A stretch of DNA of 64,000 nucleotides. It comes from Strigamia acuminata. Lineage: Eukaryota > Arthropoda > Chilopoda > Geophilomorpha > Linotaeniidae. Within the stretch, counting starts at the first letter, position 1. Each line of letters starts with the position of its first letter. The stretch lies in NCBI GenBank assembly GCA_949358305.1, contig OX442319.1, positions 10,478,001 through 10,542,000 of the forward strand, given 5' to 3'. Made by a program: the position numbers and the translations under genes. This document shows, in pieces, positions 38,510 to 50,861 of this stretch. The notes below the pieces were generated by a model. That model was not told the DNA's origin. It saw only the letters and a list, made by a program, of their open reading frames with translations, and did no database searches.

Positions 38510-39411
38510 TTTGCACACTTAAAACTTTTTTTTCTCTCATTTGCACGTGTTAAACTGTAAAAATTCATAAAAATTTATAAAAATTTTTTTAAAAAAAATT
38601 GGAAAATAAGTGAAAATTTACGTAAGTTACGGTCAGGTGCTTGAAGACCCCGAGCACGTGTGGAAATAAGGAGGCGAGTGCGATTTTCTGTTATATTGTC
38701 TGGGAAAAAGGTATAAAAAAGCTCATTTCTAGGTTTTGTGTTGTATTTGCCATTGGTAATCGGCTTTTTTCCATCAGTCTTGGGTTGGGGTGGGTCAGAC
38801 AATCTTAGGTCTGTTGTATTACGGCCCACGGGGTCAGTGTGTTGTTGTAACACTTCAAACCTCATCCCGATGTGTCCATCTTGTGGAATGGTGACAATCA
38901 CAATCGATTTGATGCTTTGCAGGAAAGAAAAAAGTTTTGTGTGCATTTATGTTGGGTTCGGGCGATTTAATTAAAAGAATTGTTTGGAAAAGTCAAATTG
39001 ACATTTTTTTTTAATTTTTTGTAAGTGTAATAGGGATTTTATTTTTTTTGTAAGGGGGTACCAAAATTTTTAAAAATTTTAAATATTATTTTTTAATTGA
39101 TTTATTTTTTGAAACAATAATGCGAGTGTTCTAACTGCAAAATTCAGATTTTTTTGCGTGTATTAATAGGGAACCGCGTACTAATAGTGACATATACAAA
39201 AAAATTTGTCGGAAAAGCTTTCAAACTTCATTTGGAATTGTCCAAACTTGGAAAATGTTCCACATTTTACGCGCAAGAATTTGTTATTTTTATTAGTTGT
39301 AGGCATATATGGTTTTATATCGACACTTTACGGTGGCTAGACAATGGTTACATGTGCAAAATTTGCCAATTTTAATATGCAGATCACACTTTTATAAACT
39401 TTTTATAAACG
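38510..39411. other. Intergenic or intronic, no gene recognised
   Basis: Homopolymer-rich AT sequence; no supported feature. Confidence 0.4.
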
Positions 39412-39419
39412 GCTTAGAC

Positions 39420-39893
39420 CAGCGGTCGGCAATAAGTGGACCGCGGAAGGTCGAAACTTGGACTGCGGTGGCGTTTTAGCGACATTTTTTCCTCGGTTTC
39501 TTTGGTTTTTTGGTGTTTTTTTTCTTGTTTTTCTTGTTTTTTTCATGTTTTTTCTGCTTTTTTCATGTTTTCCCTGTTTTTTTTTTCATGTTTTTCTTGT
39601 TTTTTTTCATGTTTTTCCTGTTTTTTTTCATGTTTTTCCTGTTTTTTTCATGTTTTTCCTGTTTTTTTCATGTTTGTTAGGTTTTATTGGTATTTTTGGG
39701 TTGTGTTTGTATATTGGGGGGTTTATTTGGTTTTTAAGTGTTTTTTCCGTTTTCGTAGGTTTTTAGTAAGGTTTTTAAGTGTTTTTTCTGTTTTCTTAGG
39801 TTTTTAGTAAGGTTTTTAAGTGTTTTTTTTTCAGTATTGATAAAAATTTTCAATAGTATCCGGACCCCACTTAAAATTAATTGCTGACCCCTG
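39420..39893. mobile_element. hAT-type MITE, full copy with perfect 8-bp target duplication
   Basis: Ends CAGCGGTCGGCAA and TTGCTGACCCCTG (inverted, CAGGGGTCAGCAA), a classic hAT terminus. GCTTAGAC flanks at 39412-39419 and 39894-39901. The core is a T-rich tandem (TTCATGTTTTTCCTG units). Truncated relatives lie at 12158-12366 and 63683-63951. Confidence 0.92.
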
Positions 39894-39901
39894 GCTTAGA
39901 C

Positions 39902-41070
39902 GATATAAATCAAAGCTTTTCTTTTTAATTAGTTTGTATTACTAATGTTAAGTTGTGAATGCAGCTAAGAACGCGCTCATGCCTACTGTTGTATAATATC
40001 GGGAATAAAACATATAATAATAATAATAAGCGATTTGCACACTAATTACAAAATTTAGATTTTCCACATTCGTTTTAGTTACAATTGATACTACTATAAT
40101 GACATCTTGACCCATCAATTAAGATGTCCGCAATTCCCTAGTTAAAGACGAAAACCAGCACTTAATTCCAACTAATTAATTACACAGTTCATCATAATGT
40201 CCAGCATTCCACTGCTCAGAAAGCTTATTAATGGAGCTGGACTTAACTTCACTTGTCCACAACTGCTTCTCTAATTTGTTTTGGTCATTTATATAATCTT
40301 AGAATCGACGACAGTTGTTAGACAAGATAAACTTAAGTCGCAACGTGCCACTTCAAATGCAACTTTGAGGGTTAGAAAATCAATTAAATCAAGATAAAAA
40401 AATTAATTATTTATTAAACCTTAGACCCAAACTTATTAATGCACAGAAAGAAAACAGATTGATCTTACCGAGCTGGTTTACATTGTTTCCATGACGACAA
40501 CATGTTTCAAAAAAAAAATAAAATGTAAAAATATTCCATTCCCCATCTTCCATGGCGAAATTTCAATGTTTACATACCTTGAAGAAATGCCATAGTAACC
40601 ATGGCTCATATTACTATGCGCTGCAATAACACGCAAATAAAAGCACTGGACCTCTCTTTGGTGGTTATATTCATATGAAAGTGTCATGTGGTCAACATTA
40701 AAAATTATAAGTTAGTAATTGTGTGTAAGACATTGGACATTTGGTGGGAGTAACACAGTAACAGTTGAGTGCATATTTAAGCTAATGAACTGTTTATTGG
40801 CTTCTCTCTGGTCTGGAGTTGGCAAAGGGGAAATTGAATGCATGTCACATTGGACTGATATTTGGATGTTAGATAAAGTTGGAATTGGAAAAAATTTTAT
40901 TGACATCTGTTTTGATGGAAGCTGTGTTTTTGCTACGGTTTTACCCCACTTTAACTCTTTCAGTGTCGGGTAGTTTTTGCATGCACAGGCACAACATATA
41001 TTTACGGGTTTTGCGACGCAAGGGTTAGAACATCAGAGGCCTAATGCTGTTACCTTGGGGGACACACTAT
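39902..41070. other. Intergenic, no gene recognised
   Basis: AT-rich; short ORFs unsupported. Confidence 0.4.
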
Positions 41071-41449
41071 ACTCTTTCCACAGTCAAGAGGATCTCTGGA
41101 AGCTTGGCTCCCATTGGCCGAGCTGTTTCACTGGTGTAGTGATCCGAAAATGTCGACCCAAACACCAGAAATGCATTACAATGTGCTTTCCAGACAAAGC
41201 AAGCAATAAAATTAAAATAAATGCATTTTAATTAAAAACAACATAAAGTTTTATTTCAAAAATATAAAACATATTTTATTACGTAATAACATTAAATGTA
41301 CATCATTTCAACCATTATTATTCTGGAAAAGATTAAAAATCTTAGGAAACTACTTTTCCTCGTTGTAAAAGTTCAAATGCAGTTCTGAGTAACCAGACTA
41401 GGCCAATAGGAGCCAAGCTTCCAGGGATCCTCTTGAGTGTGGAAAGAGT
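41071..41449. mobile_element. TIR element, copy A of the ACTC family
   Basis: 49-bp terminal inverted repeat with three mismatches, starting ACTCTTTCCACA and ending TGTGGAAAGAGT. Subterminal blocks CATTGGCC, TTTCACTGGTGTAGTGAT and CCAGACAAAGCAAGCAATAAA are shared with copies at 43210, 59731 and (in part) 63130/63564. No coding capacity. Confidence 0.85.
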
Positions 41450-42945
41450 TTCGGCGCCATGTGGCGCGAATCGCGTTGCAAAGCGATTTTGACGTCATCT
41501 AAAATAACGTCAGGGTACACCTGACTGGCAGCGATCAAAATCGGCATTATGCGTTTAGGGACGATTTTCAAATCCATTGGTCAAAGCGCCATTTCGTTTG
41601 TTTGTAGTTTGCTGCTAATTTTGTAGAGGGTGCGATATGTAAACAACAATAAAAATGAAGTCTGCACCATTTGGTGGTGGTTTTAAACACTACTGATAAA
41701 AGCCAAACGGTTGGTGGCCGAAGCGCTTTTTATTAATGCAGCAAATCCAGCTTAAAAGTTATGCTGGAGCTTTAAGGGGCAGAAAATGAAAATTCAAAAT
41801 AATTAATTATATAAATGACCAATACCTGCAAATCTCACATGAGTCAAAGTCTGTCACTTTATAAATAAAATCACAAAATTTGAGCAAAAAAAATGAATAG
41901 GAAAAAAATGTTCTCATTGAAGAAAGTGCTTGTCCCTAAACGCATATAGCTTTATGCCTCCTGTGTAGTAGGATCGAAGAAATATGGTATTTCTTTTGAA
42001 GCGTTTGTTTTTGTGGTTAGTTCAGGACTGCAATTTAGCATCAATTCCTAGTGCTGAATTTGTCTTGGATCAGTTCTGCTTGACTGATAATTGTTTGCTA
42101 CTTATACAGTTTTCCTGGCCATCACAAAAATACAGAAAATGAAATTGAAAATTTTCAATTTCAATATTTTGTATATATATATTTTATTTATTACCTTCAA
42201 CTTATTGAAGGCAGAAATGTATTTATTATAATCTATTCCCCAATATTCTAATTTGTTTTTTAATTCCTCTTTGGTCCTAGGAAACCAAGAACATTTTAAG
42301 AAAGAAATGTGTGATGTACCTTGTGAGTTACTGTACTGTGACAATTAACTAATAATGTGATCACTAGGATGCTAGTCATGTGACATTTTTCTAAAATAGA
42401 AGTCATTTCTTTCATTATTAATTACTGGGCTAATGAGAGATATGAATAGACAAAATATACTGATTTATACAATTAACATAATTAAATTAATTGGTTTTGA
42501 ATTAATTCAAGCAAGTTTAATTCAGTAACATTTTTTTTTTATCTAGGGAAAATGTTTAGAAATCGTAAATGTATGTAAATTATTTTTGAAAAGCTTTTGA
42601 TTTGACAATGACAAAACATTCTGTCAACTTAATGAAGTTAATAAAAGTTTCTAGAAAGTGTTAAAAAGAAAAAGTTTTTGCAATGAGCTGCATTTGAATA
42701 GAGTTAGAGATTTATTCACAAAAATTCTTGCTGCATACTTTGCATTCAATTCCAAGCTACCTTTGACTGAACAAATGGAAAATAAGTTGCTTAGCATTTT
42801 AATAATTCATCTACTTCACTGCACACCACCATAGAGTTTAACAATTAAATGAATTATAAAGCTTAATAAAAAGCAAACCAGTTTTTGTGGCAAAAGCAAG
42901 TTGTTAAATATAAATCCAAAGTTAGAATTAAAGATATTATTCAGG
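41450..42945. other. Intergenic; dispersed-repeat fragment
   Basis: Between 41535 and 41955 there are inverted ATGCGTTTAGGGAC / GTCCCTAAACGCAT ends that look like a TIR element about 0.4 kb long. No gene seen. Confidence 0.45.
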
Positions 42946-43200
42946 GCCGCTTGCCGCTGCATATGGGATTACCAACTTTTAGTAGTTTCAGTCAAATAGC
43001 TTATACCGGCATGCCAGTAAAAAGTGAAACACACAGAAATGTGAGTTTTCTCGATATTCTGAAGGTTATTATTAAAATTTTGGTAAATTTATAGGAATTT
43101 AGGCCAATTTCATACATTTTGGACATCTAAAAAATGCTTTTTAAGCTTGTTTTGGTTCAATTCTCATTGAAAAAAATTCGTACTCAATTATAACAACATT
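42946..43200. mobile_element. Partial relative of the 17.2-18.4 kb TIR element
   Basis: Shares ACTTTTAGTAGTTTCAGTCA, GGCATGCCAGTAAAAAGTGA and the AATTTAGGCCAATTT block with 17270-17800, but lacks the 242-bp MITE nested there. Confidence 0.8.
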
Positions 43201-43209
43201 TTTGTTTAT

Positions 43210-43345
43210 ACTCTGGCTGACTGGCTCACTATAAGTTGGGCCTATTTTCCATTGGCTGAGCCTTTTCACTTGTGTAGTGATACCAAAAAATAGAACAAAA
43301 CACTGGCTGACATTTTGACTGCTTTCCAGACAAAACAACCAATAA
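43210..43345. mobile_element. ACTC-family TIR element, partial copy (one arm)
   Basis: Starts ACTCTGGCTGACTGG; has TTTTCCATTGGCTGAGCC, TTTTCACTTGTGTAGTGAT and CCAGACAAAACAACCAATAAA. The opposite arm is not found nearby. Confidence 0.7.
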
Positions 43346-43496
43346 AAAGATTATAAAATTATTTGCTTTCCTGACAAAGCAAGCAATAAACTGAATAAAC
43401 ATGAATATTGAAATAAATTAATTATAATAATATATATAATAATATATAATAATAATATAATAATAAGAAATAAATGCAAACCACTTTTTTGAGCCG

Positions 43497-43707
43497 GCTT
43501 GTCGCGGTAAATCGTGTCGCGTCGCTAAAACTTAGCGATCGCTAAAATGTCGCGTCGCTAAAACTTAGCGATTGCTAAAATGTCGCGTCGCTAAAACTAA
43601 AACGTGTCGATCACTACTGGAAAATTACCTTTTTGTCGCTAAAACGTGATCGCTAAAATGGGACTTTTTTTTTGTAAAAATCGCTAAAATGAGCGTCGCT
43701 AAAATGA
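43497..43707. repeat. CGCTAAAA-rich repeat, copy 1
   Basis: At least ten CGCTAAAA motifs with GTCGCGTCGCTAAAA units. Its right part (GTCGCTAAAACGTGATCGCT to ATGACTATAAC) is the inverse of 50862-50940. Confidence 0.8.
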
Positions 43708-45720
43708 CTATAACCGACATCATTTCATGCCTGCCAACATGGTTCGCAATGGGTCTCGCAAGTGCTGAGATCAGCTCTAGTTTTATTAGTAACTTTTTTA
43801 ATTTAAATATTTGTCTATTTTTATTGTTTACAAAAATTGCTTATTTTATGCACTCAACGGGGAATAAAGTTTATAGCATTTGAGAATGTTGGAAATCAAT
43901 CCCTCGAATTTGTATGTTTGCAAATACCAATAGCATAGCAGCATTAATAATTTAATATAAGGAAATATGTAATATAGATCGTCTAGTTTTTATCTCTACG
44001 GACTCAACTCAAAAGATAGTATGACAAACACTGAGTGGATGTTTTTATTACTTTTAAGTTTAATATATATACAGCAAATTTTAGGCCAAACTTGGCAGGT
44101 GCACTTGAGATCAATAGGAAAAAAAAATCAAATTTAGTTGCTCACCAGCATCACCTTTAACTTGCCAACACAAAAAAGCAACATTTAGCTAGAAGCAGGT
44201 GAATGTATTGATTTGATAGTTTTGTGTCATTTCGATTAACAACGACAAAAACTTGTAAAAAGACCTTTAAAAAATGCTAAAAGGATCAAATGAATGACCA
44301 ATGGTCAGTTAATGGCCAGTGGTCAGTTTGAAGTGGCTTTTTTTATTGATTCTTTCTTTTTATAGGCATTAATTGACTAATGCAATGACAAATAAAAATA
44401 AAAACAAGCTATGCCAGATTTTATATCATAAAAAAAATCAATAAAAAAGAAATTAAATTTCAAAAGTTACAAAAGTTTAAAAAGGTGTTTAAAATTTCTT
44501 GGTGTCAAAAAATGCATTTTTTTTAGTGCAGAAATGCGATTTTTGGACGAAAAATGCATTATTTTATTAGATAAATCATTGAAATCGGGTTTTACATAAA
44601 CCTAACCGTTGACAGTAGTGCAATTAACAGCCGCGACACGGCACTGCGCAGCGGCGGTCAAAGGTCAAATATGGCTACGTTGACGGTTAAGTCGTGTGAC
44701 ATGGGTACACTATCAATCCTGAATTAATCACGGATTAGATGAGAAGGTAAGAATTATTTAACATTTCATTCAGCACACGATCGCAACAAACGTTTAAGTG
44801 ACCGTTATTGTCTGTCGAAATGTGACCGGGTCACGTGGCGCGCTTGCCGTAGCGAGTTATCAACAAAACGCACAAAATTAAGGGTTTCTTTTAGGATTTT
44901 TCTCAGTTCATGCGTGACAGTGCAAAGTTAAGCTGTTTATCTCAAATTACCCTTATCAAAGCTGATAAATTTTTATTTGAGATTGTTAACTCTCAGTTTA
45001 AAAAATTTGACCTCAGCTCACGAGGGTGCGCGGAAAGGAAGTTACAATTCCAAAAGGAATTTATTTCCTAACATTCCAGCCATTTATCTTAGAGAAATTC
45101 AAGCTAATGGATGATATTTATGTTTTCAACCATTTGAACATCAATAAAAAAAAAGATGGCTGACCAACTGGTGCTTCCTGCATTTCTGGAGTCACGTGGG
45201 GCCTTATCAGCCAATCAGGTCATTGCTCATGTTATTGTTAGATTTATCTGTGTATTTGTGATCAAAATAAGTATTTATTTAATGTAGGATTTTTTTTTTG
45301 GTTGTTTAGACCTTTGTTCCATGTCCTGTGGTTCCTGGGTCCCTTTTTTCTGTCGTCAATAGAATGTAGTCGTGCTGTAATTTGATAAGTAAAGTTTTAT
45401 ACGTGAAAACTTGATACTCGAATGAAAATTGAAGCAGTTTTGCGGAATCTTCGTTTCGTGTCATCTAACTTGAACATCAAACCTCATTTAGGTCTTCACG
45501 TTAATAGCTGTAAATTGATTTTACAAAGCTTCTGGTTCTATTTTAGTCAAACAATGAGCTTGAGACTGCACAGGAGATGAAATCTTCACAGATATAGTTT
45601 GGTATGCATGAAGGATTTTATTGGACAACTTAAACAGAGTTACCGAAGCAGAAATGGAAGTCGTTTATTAAGTTTACATGTAGATAGTTTTCTAGAAAAT
45701 TGAAAAACTAAATTTTAACT
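43708..45720. other. Intergenic; possible 5' UTR exon of the dipeptidase near 44.65-44.75 kb
   Basis: A nuclear-receptor DR1-type GGTCAAAGGTCA (44656-44667) lies 80 bp before a consensus donor GAGAAG|GTAAGAATT (44747). An E-box inside a palindrome (GTGACCGGGTCACGTGG) lies near 44822-44838. This could be promoter plus non-coding first exon, but nothing downstream confirms it. The rest is unremarkable. Confidence 0.3.
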
Positions 45721-45734
45721 TAATGATTAGTTAA

Positions 45735-46315
45735 TTGGCTAAAATAAATGTTTAAATTGACTAAAACTACAAAAATAAATGTTTAAATTGACTAAAACTA
45801 CAAAAATAAATGTTTAAATTGACTAAAACTACAAAAATAAATGTCTAGATTGACTAAAACTACAAAAATAAATGTTTAGATTGACCTAAACGACTAAAAT
45901 AAATGTCTAAATTGACCAAACTGACTAAAATAAATGTCTAAATTTACCCTAATAACCAAAATAAATGTTTAAATTGACTAAACCGACTAAAATAAATGTC
46001 TAAATTGACCAAAACGACAAATAAATGTCTAAATTGACCAAAATGACTAAAATAAATGTCTAAATTTACCCAAATAACCAAAATAAATGTTTAAATTGAC
46101 TAAAACGACTAAAATAAATGTCTAAATTGACCAAAATGACTAAAATAAATGTCTAAATTGACCAAAATGACTAAAATAAATGTCTAAATTTACCCAAATA
46201 ACCAAAATAAATGTTTAAATTGACTAAAACGACTAAAATAAATGTCTAAATTGACCAAAATGACTAAAATAAATGTCTAAATTGGTTAAGATCACCAAAA
46301 TAAATGTTTTAATTG
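45735..46315. repeat. Minisatellite, 31-bp unit, with higher-order structure
   Basis: About 19 units of AAAATAAATGTCTAAATTGA-CCAAAATGACT. Variant units (TTTACCCAAATAACC, then TGTTTAAATTGACTAAAACGAC) recur every four to five units, so the array has grown by block duplication. It ends about 250 bp before the dipeptidase exon. Confidence 0.92.
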
Positions 46316-46721
46316 ACCAGCCCAATTAAATTCAATACCTAAATTACGGGGAAGAGGATATCTAGGTTTTCTAAATAGCACACGGGCGTTTTATTAGAGT
46401 ATTTCCGGTACTTGTAAAACGCAAAAATTAAACCACAGACAGACACGAGTCGAGAAATAACCTTGCATGCTTTCGTATAGTGTGGCATGTCCTTGCTGCT
46501 TCTAGAAACATATAAACAGAAACTTTGAATGCACCTAGTGACTTGCGAAGCATGATTTACGACGTTTGCTTGCAGAACACACGTGGTTTTTCGTGCGGGT
46601 GGACTTTAGAGACTTACTGTATATGATTACGTATTTCAGTTTACCCCTGCCGCCTCAAATCGAGCGCAATCGCCAGCGCACCACGAGTTCATGCGAAGTT
46701 GGATCTCTTTTGGACCCGACC

Positions 46722-47053
46722 ATGGACTTTTCACCAGGGTATGGGTCATCGCCAGACCCACGAACCAGTGGATACCATCTGAACGAGAGAAGGAGCAGCG
46801 AAGTGATTCACATGCAACGCACCGAGTGGTCCGCGCGACATTGGATCATGATTGGTCTCTTGTTACTCGTTGCCGCATCCATAAGCGTCGGAGTCGCAGT
46901 GTCTGTGGCTTATGCGGGCGAAGAAGACGATTCCACCACCATCGACACGCTCGGCGGCATGGAAACTTCGCCCGGAGGAACTCTTCAGACTCCTGATCGA
47001 CCCACTTTGCCTTTGGCTAACCAAATCCTCAACAAAGTTCCTCTTATTGACGG
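46722..47053 (+). CDS. Membrane dipeptidase, first coding exon
   Basis: ATG in a good context (GACCATGG); the open frame extends upstream to 46566, but an acceptor-like TATTTCAG at about 46640 suggests that part is intron or 5' UTR. Encodes 110 residues plus two bases: a 40-residue Ser/Arg-rich cytosolic tail, a hydrophobic segment at residues 41-65 (WIMIGLLLLV...), a Gly/Thr-rich linker, then LPLANQILNKVPLIDG, the start of the renal-dipeptidase fold. The exon ends GG|GTAAGTG and the codon is completed by exon 2. No cleavable signal is predicted, so this is a type II signal-anchor, unlike the GPI-anchored mammalian DPEP1. The enzyme should hydrolyse dipeptides outside the cell with two zinc ions. 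Confidence 0.85.
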
Positions 47054-47384
47054 GTAAGTGCGTTTTTTAGTACTGATTTTCGTGCTATCATATGCGAATT
47101 GAATTTGCTGGAATTTTGAATTGCAAATTGTGGCGTTGTCTAATCGTCGAGAAAAATTGATTTCGACTCGGATGGTTTTTTGGCAAACATCTTTAAAGTC
47201 GTCGTTCCGTTTTGTCATTTTTTGACTCAAGGCTAAAACACTTTCGCGTTAGATTCGAAGGAGGTAAAGAGGATCTGCGGTAGAAATTTTAGCAATTCAA
47301 ATAAGTTTAACGAAGTGGATGTTTTTAGACTAATTTGATGGTGCTCTACAACTTTGTAATTGAAAATTTTGCTCTATTGTTTAA

Positions 47385-47660
47385 ACGAAGTGGCTACGTT
47401 CACGTCCGACTTGAACGTATTTTTAAGGCGCGCTGTGATTGGGTGAGAGATGCATTGAATTACATTGACGAAAAACCCCGTAAGGTTAGGTCTGGGGGGT
47501 TTATGCCCCCCTTGGTAGGAAAAAAGAAGCTAACACCTTGAAATACATCGATTTGAGAAAACTTACATTGACGAAACAAAGCGCCATCGTTAGCTTTCAA
47601 CCAATGACAGCGCGCCTTGAAAATAATACGCTTACATCGGACGTGAACGTAGCTACTGCC
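47385..47660. mobile_element. MITE with 55-bp TIRs and 8-bp target duplication
   Basis: Ends share GGCTACGTTCACGTCCGA and AAGGCGCGCTGT.ATTGG in inverted order. TTGTTTAA flanks at 47377-47384 and 47661-47668. The outermost bases are imperfect, so the exact ends may be off by a few bases. Confidence 0.75.
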
Positions 47661-47701
47661 TTGTTTAACAGTTGCTGAATGATTGACCTTGGAGATTAAA
47701 T

Positions 47702-48051
47702 CTTGGACGAATACTACTGGACTGGCAACTCCATTGTCAGTCTACGTGAGAGGGTTTGGGAGCCCCCAGTGCCACCGTGCGGCAACTTTTATTCTTAGGC
47801 GCACAAATTTTGTCAACATTCGCTACATATAAATCGCTTATAACACAACCACAGTTGATTTTTGATCATTTTAGATCCGGAATGCAGTAAAAAAATTAAT
47901 TGTGGTTGTGTTTTAAGCAATTTTAATGTAGCGCACGTTGGAAAAATTTGTGCGGCTAGGGACAAAAGTTGCCACAATGGGGTTGGTGTGGTCTCGGACC
48001 CTCTCACGTGGACTGACAATGGAGTTGCCAGTCCATTAGTGTTCGTCCAAG
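47702..48051. mobile_element. Foldback element, nearly full-length palindrome
   Basis: Arms begin CTTGGACGAA and end TTCGTCCAAG; both carry GGACTGGCAACTCCATTGTC, a CTCTCACGT block, a TTGTGCG block and GTTGTG/CACAAC blocks up to a short loop near 47860. TTAAAT lies just outside both ends. Confidence 0.8.
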
Positions 48052-48214
48052 GTTAAATTTGGAATAGGAATTAGGTTTACCACACCCTATACTTCCTATT
48101 TGCTCCCATCAGCAAATTGGAGAGATATCATACATTCTAAAGTGATTAAAGCAATAACACAGCGAAAAGATAAAGTTGTTCGACAAGAATAGAAACGACG
48201 TTGAGATGTATCTA

Positions 48215-48548
48215 CAAGGTGGGCCTAAAATCACAAACCGGACTGAAGTCTAAATAACTCTTTTTAAATTAAATGTTTTAAAATTTTACTATCAAAAGTG
48301 TGGGTTAATTCTGATCTAATGAGCGTATCAATGATTAGACGTTTGAGTGTTGGATGTTGGGTCAGAATTATTGATCCTCGGGTTTGTAAGTAAAATTTAG
48401 CAATTTATGTTCTCTGTTCGGTCGTAAATTTTTCCGTGATCAATCTCCTAAGTCTTCTTTACAAAATAGTTTTAAAAAAATTTAAAAAATTTAATTTAAA
48501 AATAGTTATTAAGACTTTAGACCAGTTCGTGACTTTTGGCCCACCATG
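48215..48548. mobile_element. TA-flanked mariner-type MITE
   Basis: TIRs CAAGGTGGGCCTAAAATCAC and, inverted, CATGGTGGGCCAAAAGTCAC, then a shared GTCT.AATAACT block. TA at 48213-48214 and 48549-48550. Confidence 0.8.
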
Positions 48549-49284
48549 TACAAACATTTAAGATGTGTTCGAATTGGTTACCGATAAGTAAAATTTGCTT
48601 AAATGATTTAAGTTTATTAAGTTATTTTAACTTTAGGTCTTGTCGTTTTAACGACGTATTAAGTGAATCTGTTATTTTTGCTTAACTTTATTTTAGGAGT
48701 TGGATCACTTATTTTACTTAATTTATATCTTCAGCAAAATAAGTGCAATTTGCACTTGCCTGCTTAGATTTCAGCTTGAAGCTTGCACCGTAGTAGTAAT
48801 AATATCTTCTTTCAGAACATTCTATTAGTTTTAGTAATTTAAGAAAACTCTTAAATATTTGCTTAACCCATTTGAATGCACATTTTTTTTGCGACATCTC
48901 ACTCAACTGAGATTTTAAAATGGTTCCCATTTGCAAACACGAAAGTACTGTAAGTTCAAACTTGTGTTCACACTAGACGCTAAGCAGAAAAGTGTAGTGA
49001 AAAATTATTCAAACGGACACATTGTCTGTCCGCTAAAGTGTCTGCAGTAAAAGTTTTCTGCAATTAAATAGTAATCCCAGGAAACATGGGAAAGGCAATT
49101 CATTAAGCAACACAAATTTGGGTTTTGAACAATATTCCATGGTTTTTTGCATTGTAACTTAAAAAGTAACAACACAATCTAAAAAATGTTAAGTGTAGCC
49201 TTTCTGCACTTTGCGCTGATAATTTCTTATTGAATGCGAGCAGAAATATCAGTACAAGGTGCAGAAAGGATTATAGTTGTAGAG

Positions 49285-49593
49285 CAGGGGTTCCCAAACT
49301 TTTTAGCATCGCGCCCCACTTTTTAAGCAAGGCGATCTTCTGCGCCCCACTTCATCTACCAGTGCATTAAATTTTTAAAAAATATACTACTAAAAAGAAA
49401 AAAAGAAATTTTTATATAATTTTGCATAAAACTTTGTATAATTTTTTATATAATTTTATATAATTTTGCTTAAAAATTTACAAAAATTTGCAAATTAAGC
49501 TTGTTTTATTTCGGCATGTATGATGGGTGCGCCCCACCAATATTCAGCTCGCGCCCCACCAGTGAAGCGCGCCTCACTGTTTGGGAAACCCTG
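49285..49593. mobile_element. hAT-type MITE (CAGGGGTTCCCAAAC ends)
   Basis: Ends CAGGGGTTCCCAAAC and GTTTGGGAAACCCTG. GTTGTAGAG is repeated at 49276-49284 and 49594-49602, containing the 8-bp duplication (one-base ambiguity). Internal GCGCCCCAC motifs repeat in the same orientation. Confidence 0.9.
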
Positions 49594-50439
49594 GTTGTAG
49601 AGCATCATTTGTTGAATTGGAAACATTTAAAATCAAAGTTTACTGTTCGGGCCGCCAGAATTTAACTGGAATTTAACAAAAACTTTTTCCTTCAAAATGT
49701 TGGCGTCTTCCCAAATTTCGGCACCCTAGGCAGTCGCCTAGTTATCCTTCTGCTGGCCCTGACAATAACTAACAAACTAGTAATGCAAAAAGTTGCACAT
49801 TTTTGGCGCTTTATTGCTGCTTTTTCATATCTTAACATTCATAACCTTCACGTGGTGTCATTTAAACTTCCTCAATAATCCTTGCCAAATGCTGCTGATG
49901 ATAGAACAACTGTGCGTGCTCATGATATACACAAGCAGCAACTTGTGTTTGCAGATCCGGCTAAAATTCAATGAAGCCTTACTTAGTCTTAAGCTGGGAA
50001 TGTTAAAGAGGCATTAGCAGAGATCAAAATATCTACCTAATTGAAACAGAAAAAACTCTCAGCCAACTTTTGGTAATAAAGATTACGGAAGATTAAACAA
50101 AGCTGAAAATTATAGTTTAGCTAAATGATTATTCGGTAAAGTTTATCCTTCATATCCTACCTCGTCTTGGGTTTGTTTAATTTTACATGAGGTGAATAAT
50201 GCAAACATTCAGAATAAAGTTTAGTGAACTGAGTAGCTCTTAAGCCTCTAGGAAAACAAACTTATTTTCAAGCTGTATGATAATAGGACAAGCCAAACCT
50301 AATAACATTTATTTGATAACGTTATTTCTCAGTTACACAGCTTCCATTGTGACAAACCGATTTCTCGGAAAGAGCGCTTCAGTTAACAGCTTTTCGCATT
50401 TACCAGTAGTGTTTAAACCAACCACTAGTTGGTAAAAAA

Positions 50440-50816
50440 ATATATTTTTTCACTGTTAATAACTAGCGCCCTCTATAAAATTAGTTGCAAACTTTCAAAA
50501 ATTGAAACGGCGCTTTAACTAATTGACCTGAAAATTGTCCATAAATCCGTAATGCCTTATACCAAAACGGCACATTTTACCCTTATGTCTCCGAGGGTTC
50601 ACTTCGTTCACTTTTAATGGTGAACGCGAAAAAACGTGTCAATTTTTAAAAAAAAATTTGAAAAGTGAATGTGAACTATTGGTTCAAGTTCGTGAGCTTG
50701 AACTGTTCGCTTTGAAAAAAATTATAGTGAACGTGAACGTGAACGCGAACGCCTTCACACGATGACGAACGTGAACTTGAACGCATTCACATTTAAGTGA
50801 ACGAGATACAACACTG
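50440..50816. mobile_element. Two adjoining repeat fragments
   Basis: 50460-50590 matches 57365-57490 (CTCTRTAAAATTAGT, GGTGCTTTAACTAA..., CTGAAAATTGTCC, GCCTTATACCA.AACGGCA). 50600-50816 is a left-truncated relative of the 60310-60480 element, ending GTGAACGAGATACAACACTG and full of GTGAACG motifs. Confidence 0.65.
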
Positions 50817-50861
50817 GTAGCATTCCTAAATTTTTTACAGTTAAACAGCCTATAAACCGGT

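Noticed and set aside
39436-39807. Phe-rich ORFs (HVFPVFF repeats)
   Set aside because: They fall within the T-rich core of the hAT MITE at 39420-39893.
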